From: Crambe crambe
Taxonomy: Eukaryota; Porifera; Demospongiae; Poecilosclerida; Crambeidae
DNA: 64,000 bases
Assembly (NCBI GenBank): GCA_963924555.1
Contig: OZ004594.1
Coordinates: 3,317,563-3,381,562 of the forward strand
Reading direction: 5' to 3'
Below the pieces are notes generated by a model, which was not told the DNA's origin, did not search any database, and saw only the letters and a program-made list of their open reading frames with translations. The position numbers and the translations under genes were made by a program. How positions within the stretch are numbered: position 1 is the stretch's first letter; every line of letters starts with the position of its first letter. Shown here piece by piece: positions 11,335 through 21,447 of the stretch.

Positions 11335-11640
11335 GAGTAGTAAGAGAGGCAAGGGCTAGGAACACTCCCTCTCAATTCCTATAATTGGGGAGGATGTCTG
11401 GTCTGACATTCACTCCCCTAAATCTCCGGGGCTTACAAAAAGGATTTTGGACAGACAGTCCACAGATGAGTGGATGTTCCCGGTCTAGGGGACAAATAGA
11501 GTGTAAAGGGCCCGTCAGTTGGCCTGGGATGGGTCAGGCATCCCACCCACACGAGGGGAGTGGCCCTTGTAATTTTCCAACCTTTTCTCCATCTCGACAT
11601 GAGTTACGGAGATTAATTAGTTAGTGCAAAACCTGCACAA
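11335..11640. other. GC-richer segment of unknown origin
   Basis: About 300 bases are visibly richer in G and C than the surrounding spacer and have no counterpart in the paralogous spacers of the other units. A 79-codon frame (11385-11624, +) has no recognisable domain. It could be a fragment of a mobile element. No terminal repeats or target duplication were found. Confidence 0.4.
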
Positions 11641-11843
11641 TGTTAAAGGTGTCTTTAAGCCTACTTGTGGTTAATCAAAGCACTGCTACTTGGTTGTAAT
11701 TCTAGTACAGGGACTACCACAGGGTGATATTGATACAACCCATGAAGTTTGTCGGGGTGATATCAATATCACCATGTTTTATGATAACAATGCCCAATAT
11801 GGTGCCTGAGTGGTTGTACGTACAATGTTCTTATCGCATACAG

Positions 11844-12622
11844 CCACAGAGCTTCCATCACCTTCACCATGCAGTACAGTGGTAGTAAGTACCTCCACTC
11901 AGACTAACCAGTGTGTGAATAGTGAGCAGCATGCCGTCACACAGAAAGAACATAATCCAGTGACAATGACCACCATCAAACAGTGTACACCAAGTCATAT
12001 TCCAGTGGTGACCACTATCACACAGAGAGAACAGTGTGCACCAAGTCACATCCCAGTGGTGACCACTATCACACAGAGAGAACAGTGTGCACCAAGTCAT
12101 ATCCCAGTGGTGACCACATCAACAGTGAATTGTGTTTCAGTGGTGAGCACCATCACACAGAATGACCATGTCACAGTCATAGTTGTGGAAATGAGGAATA
12201 CATCCGTGGGACAAACAGCTAGTTATGCAGGATTAGCAGGAGGTTTGGGAGTTTTAACAGCTGTCATGACTTTGCTGCTAGTAAGTGCGGTTCTAGGATG
12301 GGTGTGGTCATATCATAAGAGGACAAGAAGTTTCTCCATCAAGAAAAAGCTGTAAGTATCAATATAGTGTTGAAATGCTTAATATATTATAATCTCCAGT
12401 ACAAAAACTCAGACGACACAAAACCCTGCATATCTGAAAGTAGAACTCGTCAAATCTAATCCAATTCTCCAGACACTTATGATGATATCATTAGCCACCC
12501 ACTACCCCCCTAAGTGGAAGATTACAATGCATTACAACACAAGAAGAGTGGAAGAGGAAGAGTATCAAGTTCCGGGGAATGGGAGTCTCAACATAATAAT
12601 ATATGATGCCCCACAGACTTAG
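11844..12622 (+). pseudogene. Receptor unit E, 5'-truncated stalk-TM-tail
   Basis: The stalk/transmembrane exon 11844-12351 is open. It encodes a Thr/Ser/Val-rich stalk with repeats of CTPSHIPVVTTITQRE type and then a helix with a basic stop-transfer end. The tail exon 12400-12622 starts normally (TKTQTTQNPAY) but internal deletions move it out of the family frame, so YEDI and YNVL are lost and only EEEYQV remains before a TAG. No signal exon or usable SRCR exon lies upstream, only relics. It may be a dead 3' half or a piece spliced into another transcript. Confidence 0.6.
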
Positions 12623-13723
12623 CATTATAGACCTACCACTAGATATAATTTAAACTCATTCTAGTCCAATATTAAAAGTATTACTGCAATATACTTGATG
12701 TGTTGCTGTTAAGAAGTCCAAAATAATAAACAACTAAACACTACACAGCTATATCTTGTTGACATTCCAAACATTAGATGAGGGAAAACCATTAATAATC
12801 CTCCTCCTCTCCCCTTAGTCCAATTCCAGCAGCTCGGAAGAGCAACCAGTGACCCATTGGATTCCCTGGCTCCATGTCCACAGTCTCTCGTGACATAGTA
12901 ACATACATATAAATAAAATAGTTACAGCAGTCTATGCATGGCTTGAGTGAGATACGAGACAGAAGCTTAGCACTATGATTCGTAACTCCAAACAGGTCCA
13001 AGTGTTACTTGTACTGCTGGTCCATATCATGGGGAGTGAAATGTCACAGGAACTAGGTAAATATTTTACTAATCATGAGCATAAAGTATTCAAGACCAAC
13101 CTCCAGTCCTGAATAATAATACTAGTTTTGAAAGAGTTTAACTCTTTGTGTAGAGTCGTGAATTGGCAGGTATAAGTAAGATTGGTGGGAGGAACTGATT
13201 ATGCAGGACGAGTTCAACCCTGGAAATTGGTCAGGGTGACATCAGATAACAATACCCATGGTGCCTGAGTGGTTGTGGAATAACCTATACGTACAATGTT
13301 TTTATTGTATACAGCCACAAAGCCTTCACCATGCAACATGAGCACCACCACTCAGACCAACAAGTGTGTGAACAGCGAGCAACATACCGTCACACAGAAA
13401 GATCATAATTCAGTGATGACAACAACCATCACACAGTGTACACCAAGTCATATTCCTGTGGTGACCACCATCATACAAAGAGAACAGTGTACATTAAGTC
13501 CAGTGGTGACCACTATCACACAGATAGAATCGTGTAAGTGTACACCAAGTGATATTCCAGTGGTGACCACCATCATACAAGGAGAACAGTGTACACCAAG
13601 TCACATTCCAGTGGTGACCACATCCACAGTGAGTAGTCTTCCATTGGTGAGCACCATCACACAGAAAGAACTGAGTGTCACTGTCACACTTGGCACTACG
13701 GGAATGAAAGATGTGTCCGTGGG

Positions 13724-14150
13724 TAGGGACTGGCACATTCTGCCAGCATAGTTTTGGGAATAATAGGTCTATCAAAGCAGGAAGCATAATGCTGGCATAA
13801 TAGGCTATGGAAAGTGAACTCCATGGATGCTTTTATCATGTGTGCCTATACTATACACTGTAAAAATGAAAGTGTGTACTGCACACTAAATTGTCCCAAT
13901 ACACACACCAAAAACAAAAACAGTGTGTGAATTGGGACAAAATGGTGTGCAGTAAACACTTTTGTTTTTACAGTGTATAGCTAGCCTAGTTTGACCAATA
14001 GCTATTTACATAGTCTTCAATACATATGACATCAGCTACGAGCATAATTAAAGAATAATAGATCAGTAAAAAAAGAATAATGACTTTATACAGCTGGAAT
14101 TAAAGAATGGAATAATAGGGAAGCAAAAAAGCATAATGTGCCAGTCCCTA
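13724..14150. mobile_element. Non-autonomous hAT-like element, 427 bp
   Basis: The ends are inverted repeats: TAGGGACTGGCACATT at the left, and its complement AATGTGCCAGTCCCTA at the right. The element is flanked by a perfect 8-bp direct repeat TCCGTGGG (13716-13723 and 14151-14158). An 8-bp target duplication with a TAGGG-type terminus is typical of the hAT superfamily. There is no transposase frame, so it would need one supplied from elsewhere. The uninterrupted target is seen in the paralogous exon at about 16016-16032. Confidence 0.85.
13849..13978. mobile_element. Fold-back element nested inside the hAT-like element
   Basis: About 58 bases starting ctatacactgtaaaaa are complementary, with several mismatches, to the last 58 bases ending tttttacagtgtatag. 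The short centre is A-rich. It lies within the 427-bp hAT-like insertion and so is either part of that element or a later insertion into it. Confidence 0.7.
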
Positions 14151-15149
14151 TCCGTGGGACAAACAGCTAGTTATGCAGGATTAGCAGGAGGCTTGGGAGT
14201 TTTAACAGCTGTCATGACTTTGCTGCTAGTGGGTGTGGTTCTAGGATGGGTGTGGTCATGTCATAAGAGGACAAGAAGTTTCTCCATCAAGAAAAAGCTG
14301 TAAGTATCAATATAGCTACATAAATGTTGAAATGCTTAATATAATTATTATAATCTCCAGTACAAAAACTCAGATGACACAAAACCCTGCATATCCGAAA
14401 GTAGAGCTGTGCCAAATCATCGAATCTAATCCATCTTGTATCGATTCCCCTAACCCAATATCTTCCACACTGTATGAAGACATCACTGGGATAGACAACC
14501 ATCCTCAAAAGCTGGAGGAAGATTATAATGTACTGCAACATCCTCAAGTGGGAGAAAGGAAGTATAAAGTCAAATATGAACAGCCTGACTATTCAACTGC
14601 TTTCGCCTCTGAGTTGCACCACACAGTTGAATGTGGCATGAAAGATACATTGTCTATCGATTCTCCAGACACTTATGATGACATCATTGGTGTTGGTAGC
14701 CACCCACTACCCCCAAAAGTAGAAGATTATAATGTATTGCAACACGAACCTCAAACATTAAGAAGAGTGGAAGAGGAAGAGTATCAAGTTCTGGGGGAAT
14801 GGGAGTCTCAACATAATACATAATTGCCCCAAGCAGTATATAGACCTACCACTAACTTAAATTAATTTCATTCTAGCCCAAAATTAAAAGTATTTTATTG
14901 CAATATACTGCTAAAGTTGATGTGTTGTCGTTAAGAAGTCCAAAATAATAAACAACTCTATATCTAAACACTACACAGCTATAATTTTGTCGATATTTTC
15001 CCGAAAAATACATTATCAATACAGCACATAAGGATCTATACTGCGCAACTTCATGTTATTCAAAACATTAGATGAGGGAAAATCATGACATAGTAACATA
15101 TATATAAATAAAATAGTCTGAGTGAGATACGAGACAGAAGCTTAGCACT

Positions 15150-16557
15150 ATGAATCGTAACTCCAAACAGATCCAAGTGTTACTTGTACTGCTGGTCCAT
15201 ATCACGGGGAGTGAAATGTCACAGGGACAAGGTAAATATTTTACTAATCATGAACATAAAGTATTCAAGACCAGATCTGTGTCTCCTCCAGTCCTGAATA
15301 ATGATAATACTAGTTTTGAAAGAGTTTAACTCTTTGTGTAGAGTCATGTGAATTGGCAGGTATAAGTAAGATTGGTGGGAGGAACTGATTATGCAGGACG
15401 AGTTCTACAGGGTGATATTGATACAACCCAGGAAGTTGGTCAGGGTGATATCAGATAACAATACCCAAATAAGGCTATAAATAGGTTATACCACAACCAC
15501 TTAGGCTGCATGGTGCCTGAGTGGTTGTGGAATAACCTATACGTACAATGTTTTTATTGTATACAGCCACAAAGCCTTCACCATGCAGTATGAACACCAC
15601 CACTCAGACCAACAAGTGTGTGAACAGCGAGCAACATACCGTCACACAGAAAGATCATAATTCAGTGATGACAACAACCATCACACAGTGTACACCAAGT
15701 CATATTCCTGTGGTGACCACCATCATACAAAGAGAACAGTGTACATTAAGTCCAGTGGTGACCACTATCACACAGATAGAATCGTGTAAGTGTACACCAA
15801 GTGATATTCCAGTGGTGACCACCATCATACAAGGAGAACAGTGTACACCAAGTCATATTCCAGTGGTAACCACCATCATACAAGCAGAACAGTGTACACC
15901 AAGTCATATTCCTATGGTGACTACATCCACAGTGAGTTGTGTTCCATTGGTGAGCACCATCACACAGAAAGAACTGAGTGTCACTGTCACACTTGGCACT
16001 ATGGGAATGAAAGATGTGTCCGTGGGACAAACAGCTAGTTATGCAAGACTAGCAGGAGGTCTGGGAGTTTTAACAGCTGTAATGACGCTAATGCTAGTGG
16101 GTGTGGTTCTAGGGTGGGTGTGTTCATGCCACAGGAAAAAATCTATCAAAAAAAGGTAAGGGGTAGCATATCTAATGATTCAACATTGCATGCATCATAA
16201 TTGTGTTATAGAACCAATACATGTACAACAAGAACAACAACTCAAATGATGCCTGCCCACATGAATAACTCCCACTCTAAACCATCCCAAACGGTTCAAA
16301 ATAGTTCCATTGGTCCACAAGACACACCCCCTATCAGTCTCCCTATTTCTTCCACATACGATGTCATCAGGAAGGAGAACTTCCCTCTCCCCTCTGAGGT
16401 GGTGGAGGAAGGGGGGATATATCATGTACTAGAACAGGAACCTCAAGCAAAGGAAGAAGGAGAGGAGGAGGGAGAGTATCATATTCTGGCAGATTTGGAG
16501 ATACATGTGTATGATGTCCCAGGCCAAAAAACAGCAGCAACCACCAGTTCGTCTTGA
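15150..16557 (+). CDS. Receptor unit G, SRCR-less (signal-Thr/Cys stalk-TM-YHVL tail)
   Basis: This is a predicted 338-residue membrane protein. Exons: 15150-15231 (signal peptide, phase 1), 15567-16155 (stalk plus helix), 16212-16557 (tail); the phases agree and no stop interrupts. Only a decayed SRCR fragment remains between the first two exons (about 15345-15410). The ectodomain is instead a Thr/Ser-rich stalk with repeats such as CTPSHIPVVTTIIQ, each with one Cys, likely O-glycosylated. The helix is at about 16048-16128. The tail has STYDVI (ITIM consensus), IYHVL, EYHIL and VYDVP. The protein could be a receptor with a mucin-like ectodomain or a partner subunit; that is inference. Its tail type matches the neighbour at 25797-27502. 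Confidence 0.75.
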
Positions 16558-17620
16558 TGTACTCTATGTATACAGTACATCCAACTCACGTGAATGATTC
16601 AGTTTGATACTATGTGATAGTTTCAGGTAGAAGTCATGTTTTGGATATATTTAAGCTACATGTATACTTGATTGTAGTTCAATGATACTTTATGTGGCCC
16701 AATTTTTATGGAGAGTACACTTGAGAAAATCAGACACCAAGGCCGGATCCAGAGGTGAGGTTGAGGGGATTGCAACACCCCAGCCTGTAGCTAAAATGGT
16801 GCACTGTGGTGCCTCAAATTTAACTACGCCTACATAGCCCATATGTGTTTTTGTTCTACAAACAGAATAATAATACGTATATGTATGGGAATGCCTTAAT
16901 TACGTTTAACATCTTTAGGAATCAAAGCTAATTATGTATGTATATAGGCTGACTATCTAGAGGTGCCTGTGTGAATAGAAAATAGTCTGTGTATACATGA
17001 TACATCCATATTGCACTTTGTACTTTCAAGGTCACACATTAAATAAATCTCAGTGCATACCTTACTGTGATTTCTTTTTAACAATCACACCTGTGACCAT
17101 GCACATGTCACTTCAAAGATGATTGAGTGTAACTGTGCAGTTTTGGGGGTACCTTGCACCCCTTTACTTCCTCTCATGCAGGCAATCACACAGTGCATGA
17201 AGCAAGTCACACCTTACTAGTCCTACCACTTACTAGTACAGGCCTGCCAGTAAACCAAATATGGGTCTTCCAATAATTCCCATACTCCCTCATCATGTGT
17301 GTGCGCTGTGAATGATTTAAAATAAACTGAAAGCAATCACAATAGCAATGCTACAACTACCTATATGACAATACGTAGCACAGTAGTAATGACTTTTGGC
17401 TTAATGATATGCAGCAACTACTCCATACTACAGGTTATTGATGACCATAGAGTAGTGTGTGTGCTTTCAGTTTATTATGACGCACTGCATGTAATCCCCA
17501 GGAAGTATATACAGCTAAATGTATACAATGCATGCATGCATGTGCAGTAGTCTATGTCATGTAACAGTGGTAACTGCATGCATGTATACTATACTCAGTT
17601 TGAATTAAAATTATCAAACT
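16558..17620. other. Array spacer
   Basis: AT-rich spacer. No frame or repeat of note was found apart from stretches shared with the spacer at 27520-28080 (for example the gtacagtacatccaactca region and the gtaatgacttttggctta region), which supports duplication of whole units with their flanks. Confidence 0.6.
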
Positions 17621-20600
17621 ATGTATCAGAGCTTCAAAAAAGTACTTGTGTCGCTACTGCTGGCTTGTATCATGGAAAATGCAGTGTGCTATCAAAGTGG
17701 AAAAGGTATTGCCACCAGAGAGAACTAGCTACTGTATAATACAGCTATGAAAATGAGTGATTAATCAACTATAAAATAAATACTGTGGGAGATATTATTA
17801 TGCATTGAAAGAATATTGTGTGTATAGGAATGACATAATACTGAAATGAACATCAAAAATCAGTATTATAGCACTAGGGTTGTTCGTGTAACATATTCAA
17901 TTGGCAATATACTCTTGTCTCAAAGTGCATGTTTCTTTATCCTTGTGAATGACAATTTTTTTAACAATTCTGTCTCCATAGCAAATACACACATGCTCTC
18001 ATTGCAATGATGTGGAAATACGAATGTATTAGAAACAATAGATTTACGATTTGATCAAAAGGCTGCAATAAATCTGGTCATGATTGAATTGCTTTTATGA
18101 TCTGTTTAATATCATTAGGAATCATAGCATAGGCCAATGATTTAGGAACCAATGTGGTTACTACAGGCACCTTAATAATCATCTACCTTAGGTCAAAGTG
18201 ATGTGAAAAGAAAATAGTCATAGAAAATAATCTATCCACATATTGCACTGTGTACTTTCAAGGTCACACATTAGATAACTCAGTGCATACTAACTGTTAT
18301 CTCCTTTAGCAATCACACCTGTGCACCACTTCAAAAAGATGAACTGGGGGTATCTTATCCTTTGCCACCACTCATGCAAGTGATCACACACCACACACAC
18401 ACCTTCCCCATTCAGTGTATGTGCTGTGCGTGCTTCTAGTCTTGTAACCCCACCCAGTGTGTAAACTTCTCTTTGGCCACACAATTCTAACTTTAGTCGG
18501 ACATTCTGTCAGAACAAATTCAAGAAGTCACATCATATAGATATCCAATGACCAGCAAAAGTGCTACAATGTCGGATCAAAGTTGGATATGGTCAGACAA
18601 AATGTCCTATCAAACTGAAACTCTTATTTTGCACACATGTCCACCTGTCTAAAAATCCTGGATCCATGGCCCTGGACATTGTCAGAGTACATGACAGAAG
18701 TTAGGGACAATTGTTCATCACAGCATGTTAGAGTAGTTATCAGAAGATTGGAAAAAATTGTTCATCACAGCATGTTATTCAATTATATACCTGGAACTAT
18801 AATACATAGAATAGGTATAATGTATACATAAGAATGAACAAAGTATACTGAAAGTGATCACAATAGCTGCTACAACTTCCTATCGTGTACATAGTAATGA
18901 CTTTTGGCTAATAATATGCAGCAAATAGAGTAGTGTGTATCACAGTCCATCCTTCGGTTCATTATAATGCACTGCGTAATCATTAAAATCCCCTCCACGA
19001 AGTATAAATATATACTATGTATTCATGCATGTAACAGTGGTAACTGCATGCATGCATGTATACTATATTCAAAAATTGATAGAAGTTAGAACTATGTATC
19101 AGAGCTCCAAAAAAAGTACTTGTGTCGCTACTGCTGGCTTGCATCATGGAAAATGCAGTGTCCCAACAAAATGGAGAAGGTATTGCCACTGGAGAGAATT
19201 AGCTACTGTATAATGTAGAGTTAAAATAAATGCTGTAGGAGATACTATTATGCATTGAAGGAATATTGTGAGTAGGAATGACATATCTGAGTTAGAATAA
19301 ATGCTGTGGGAGATATTGAAAGAATATTATGAGCAGGAATGAAACATCACCAAAATGAATAACAAATTCAGTATCATACAACATATATACTCCTGTCTCA
19401 AAGTTCACCTTGTAAATGATTCTGTCTCCATAGGAAATACACATTGCAATGATGTGGAAATATGTGCTTGTGACATACATATTATATATCTCAAATCTCA
19501 ATTTGCATGATGGGGGGGGGGGGGGGGGGGGGGGAGGAGCTCACATATTCATACCTTGGAGTCTGGATTCAAGACTAATTATAACCACACTGAATATATG
19601 CATGTTTAACAGGCTCTATAAGGCTGTTAGTCATGATTGAATAGTTGATGCCCATGCATGGATGAATGCACTCAACATGTTATTTCATCTATAGACCAAC
19701 AGTTTAGGTATACAAAGGTGGTTATGCACACATTTGCTTTTCACACTGGGATTGAGCTCACACATATGATAGCTACATTAACAACACATGGCACATTGGA
19801 AGTGATGAATGTATCAGGTTTGATACAGTTCATGATGAGTAGAGTGGTAATGTTTATTATAGGATATTTATGATCACTTATCTATTCAATCAGTGCCGCA
19901 CATTGGTGTAAATCACCTATGTATACACAAGGTTTATTGATCATATATAAATATACAGAGACTTGTAACTCAAAAGGTACCACAATGGAAAATTACACCC
20001 AAGCCATCAAAATATGCTTACCATCAGAACGTTCTGGACAAGAATTGGTATGGGGAAGATTATGCCACGGATATCCACATGATGGGATATGTAAGAACAG
20101 CATAAACAACTTACTTTTTGCATGATGCTATTATATATTTTTTGTGTGTGCAGGTTACATAAATATTTCTAATGGAGATAAAATTGATATAATATGTAAT
20201 AATGAGTATAACTGCATGGAAGCAATGAATTTCATCAGACAAATAACAAACAGCTGTTATCATTTACTGAATGATCACGGAGTGGAATGTGGTAAGGAAG
20301 ATAGATTTTATTTCAGTATGCATTTAATATGAGATTACATCATCATCTGTAGTACACACAATAGTGAGTACTATCACACAGAAAGATAAGTGCACTCGTA
20401 AAGTGGCTCTTTCAAGTACTACTGGAATTATGGGGACAGCTAAAGATACAGAAGTGCTGTCAAACAAGTGTGTGGGACTAGTAGGAGCCCTGGGAGTTTT
20501 TGCAGCTATCATGAGCTTGGGATTGATAGGTGTGGTTCTAGGATGGATGTGGTCATGTTATAAGAGAACACAAAATTCAAGTGTCGAGGAAAGGTGAGAA

Positions 20601-21447
20601 TACAAGCATGCATCATACAACCCAACTTAATATTATACTCACTTGCTTTTTACCATATTATAGAGCCAATACTTCTGCAAGTGGAGCTCATCAATCAGTC
20701 CAGTATAATAGCTCCAGTGAGCCTCGATATGTAACCCCACTTGGGCAAGTATCTGGCATCACTAGAATGGATAACCAGCCTTCACTAATGGAGGAAGAGA
20801 GGGTATATCATGTGTTAGAGCAGGAGCCTCGGGAAATGAAAGAAGAGAGGGTCTATCATGTGTTAGAGCAGGAACCTCAGGAAGTGAAAGAAGAGAGGGT
20901 CTATCAAGTGTTAGAGCAGGAACCTCAGGAAGTGAACGAAGAGAAGGTCTATCATGTGTTAGAGCAGGAACCTCAGGAAGTGAAAGAAGAGAGGGTCTAT
21001 CATGTGTTAGAGCAGGAACCTCAGGAAGTGAAAGAAGAGAGGGTCTATCATGTGTTAGAGCAGGAACCTCAGGAAGTGAACGAAGAGAGGGTCTATCATG
21101 TGATGGAGCAGGAACCTCAGGAAGTGAAAGAAGAGAGGGTCTATCATGTGTTAGAGCAGGAACCTCAGGAAGTGAAAGAAGAGAGGGTCTATCATGTGTT
21201 AGAGCAGGAACCTCAGGAAGTGAACGAAGAGAGGGTCTATCATGTGATGGAGCAGGAACCTCAGGAAGTAAACAAAGAGAGGGTCTATCATGTGTTAGAG
21301 CAGGAGCCTCAGGCAAGAATGGAAGAGAGGGTCTATCATGTGTTAGAAGAGGAGCCTCAAATGAGAGGAGAAGAGAGAGAAGGGAAGGTCATTAGAGAAG
21401 GAGAAGATAAAGCCCAGGGCCAAGAAACTACTGCTATCCTTCCATAA
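17621..21447 (+). CDS. Receptor unit H, divergent SRCR-like ectodomain with 12 YHVL-type repeats
   Basis: This is a predicted 459-residue type I receptor. Exons: 17621-17705 (signal peptide, phase 1), 19959-20090, 20154-20291, 20353-20593 (short stalk and helix), 20664-21447 (tail); all phases agree. The two ectodomain exons keep only part of the SRCR pattern: ICLPSE, LVWGRLCH and a terminal DHGVEC. The usual RLVNG start and VVCRQLGF are missing. The tail contains twelve 16-residue repeats of the form ERVYHVLEQEPQEVKE (two with YHVM, one with YQVL), so YxxL/M motifs recur with 12-residue gaps. This is at the edge of loose ITAM definitions; ITIM does not fit because Arg is at Y-2. The long first intron contains a second, frame-broken signal exon at 19094. 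Assignment of the first exon is the weakest point. Confidence 0.72.
19094..19178 (+). pseudogene. Decayed duplicate of the signal-peptide exon
   Basis: This segment matches 17621-17705 closely but has one extra A in the run after AGCTCC. The frame shift destroys the hydrophobic core, and the exon would end in the wrong phase. Flanking sequence is also duplicated from about 17350-17770, so a block of about 1.4 kb appears to have been copied. Confidence 0.7.
19512..19534. repeat. Poly-G tract (23 G)
   Basis: An uninterrupted run of G on the + strand lies in the long first intron, before a gagctcacata motif. Paralogous positions are a 31-G run at 29703-29733 and only a short interrupted gagggaggggg at about 23025. 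Confidence 0.95.
20805..21375 (+). repeat. 48-bp coding minisatellite, about 12 units
   Basis: The unit gtctatcatgtgttagagca... has a 48-base period and encodes a 16-residue repeat within the tail of unit H. Units are nearly identical at the DNA level, differing mainly as gtgaaag/gtgaacg and ttagag/atggag. Related arrays with about seven units lie at 24478-24830 and 30276-30640. Confidence 0.93.

Larger units (their letters stand above)
12975..14823 (+). pseudogene. Receptor unit F, split by a transposon in the stalk/TM exon
   Basis: The signal exon 12975-13056 (ends in phase 1) is followed by a decayed SRCR fragment (about 13165-13215), a Thr-rich stalk exon from 13315, the transmembrane segment (14159-14299) and a complete tail exon 14361-14823 with YEDI, YNVL, YDDI, YNVL and YQVL. 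A 427-bp element with an 8-bp target duplication sits in the stalk/TM exon at 13724-14150 and introduces a stop at 13749-13751, before the transmembrane helix. Apart from this insertion the frame is continuous over all three exons. An mRNA that retained the insertion would encode a short protein with no membrane anchor. It is called a pseudogene, but splicing out the element is conceivable. Confidence 0.72.

Noticed and set aside
15746-16030. Minus-strand frame rich in Cys, His and Trp (DGGHHWNMTWCTLF repeats), resembling a metal-binding protein
   Set aside because: It is antisense to the Thr-rich stalk repeats of unit G. Similar shadows occur at 11864-12100 and 13494-13787.
20762-21316. Long minus-strand frame with repeated PEVPALTHDRPSL
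   Set aside because: It is the antisense shadow of the 48-bp coding repeat in unit H. The plus frame has matching splice sites and family homologues. Similar shadows occur at 24442-24873 and 30241-30567.
20805-21375. CRISPR-like appearance of evenly spaced direct repeats
   Set aside because: The repeats are contiguous with no unique spacers, are in frame, and lie in a eukaryotic gene tail.
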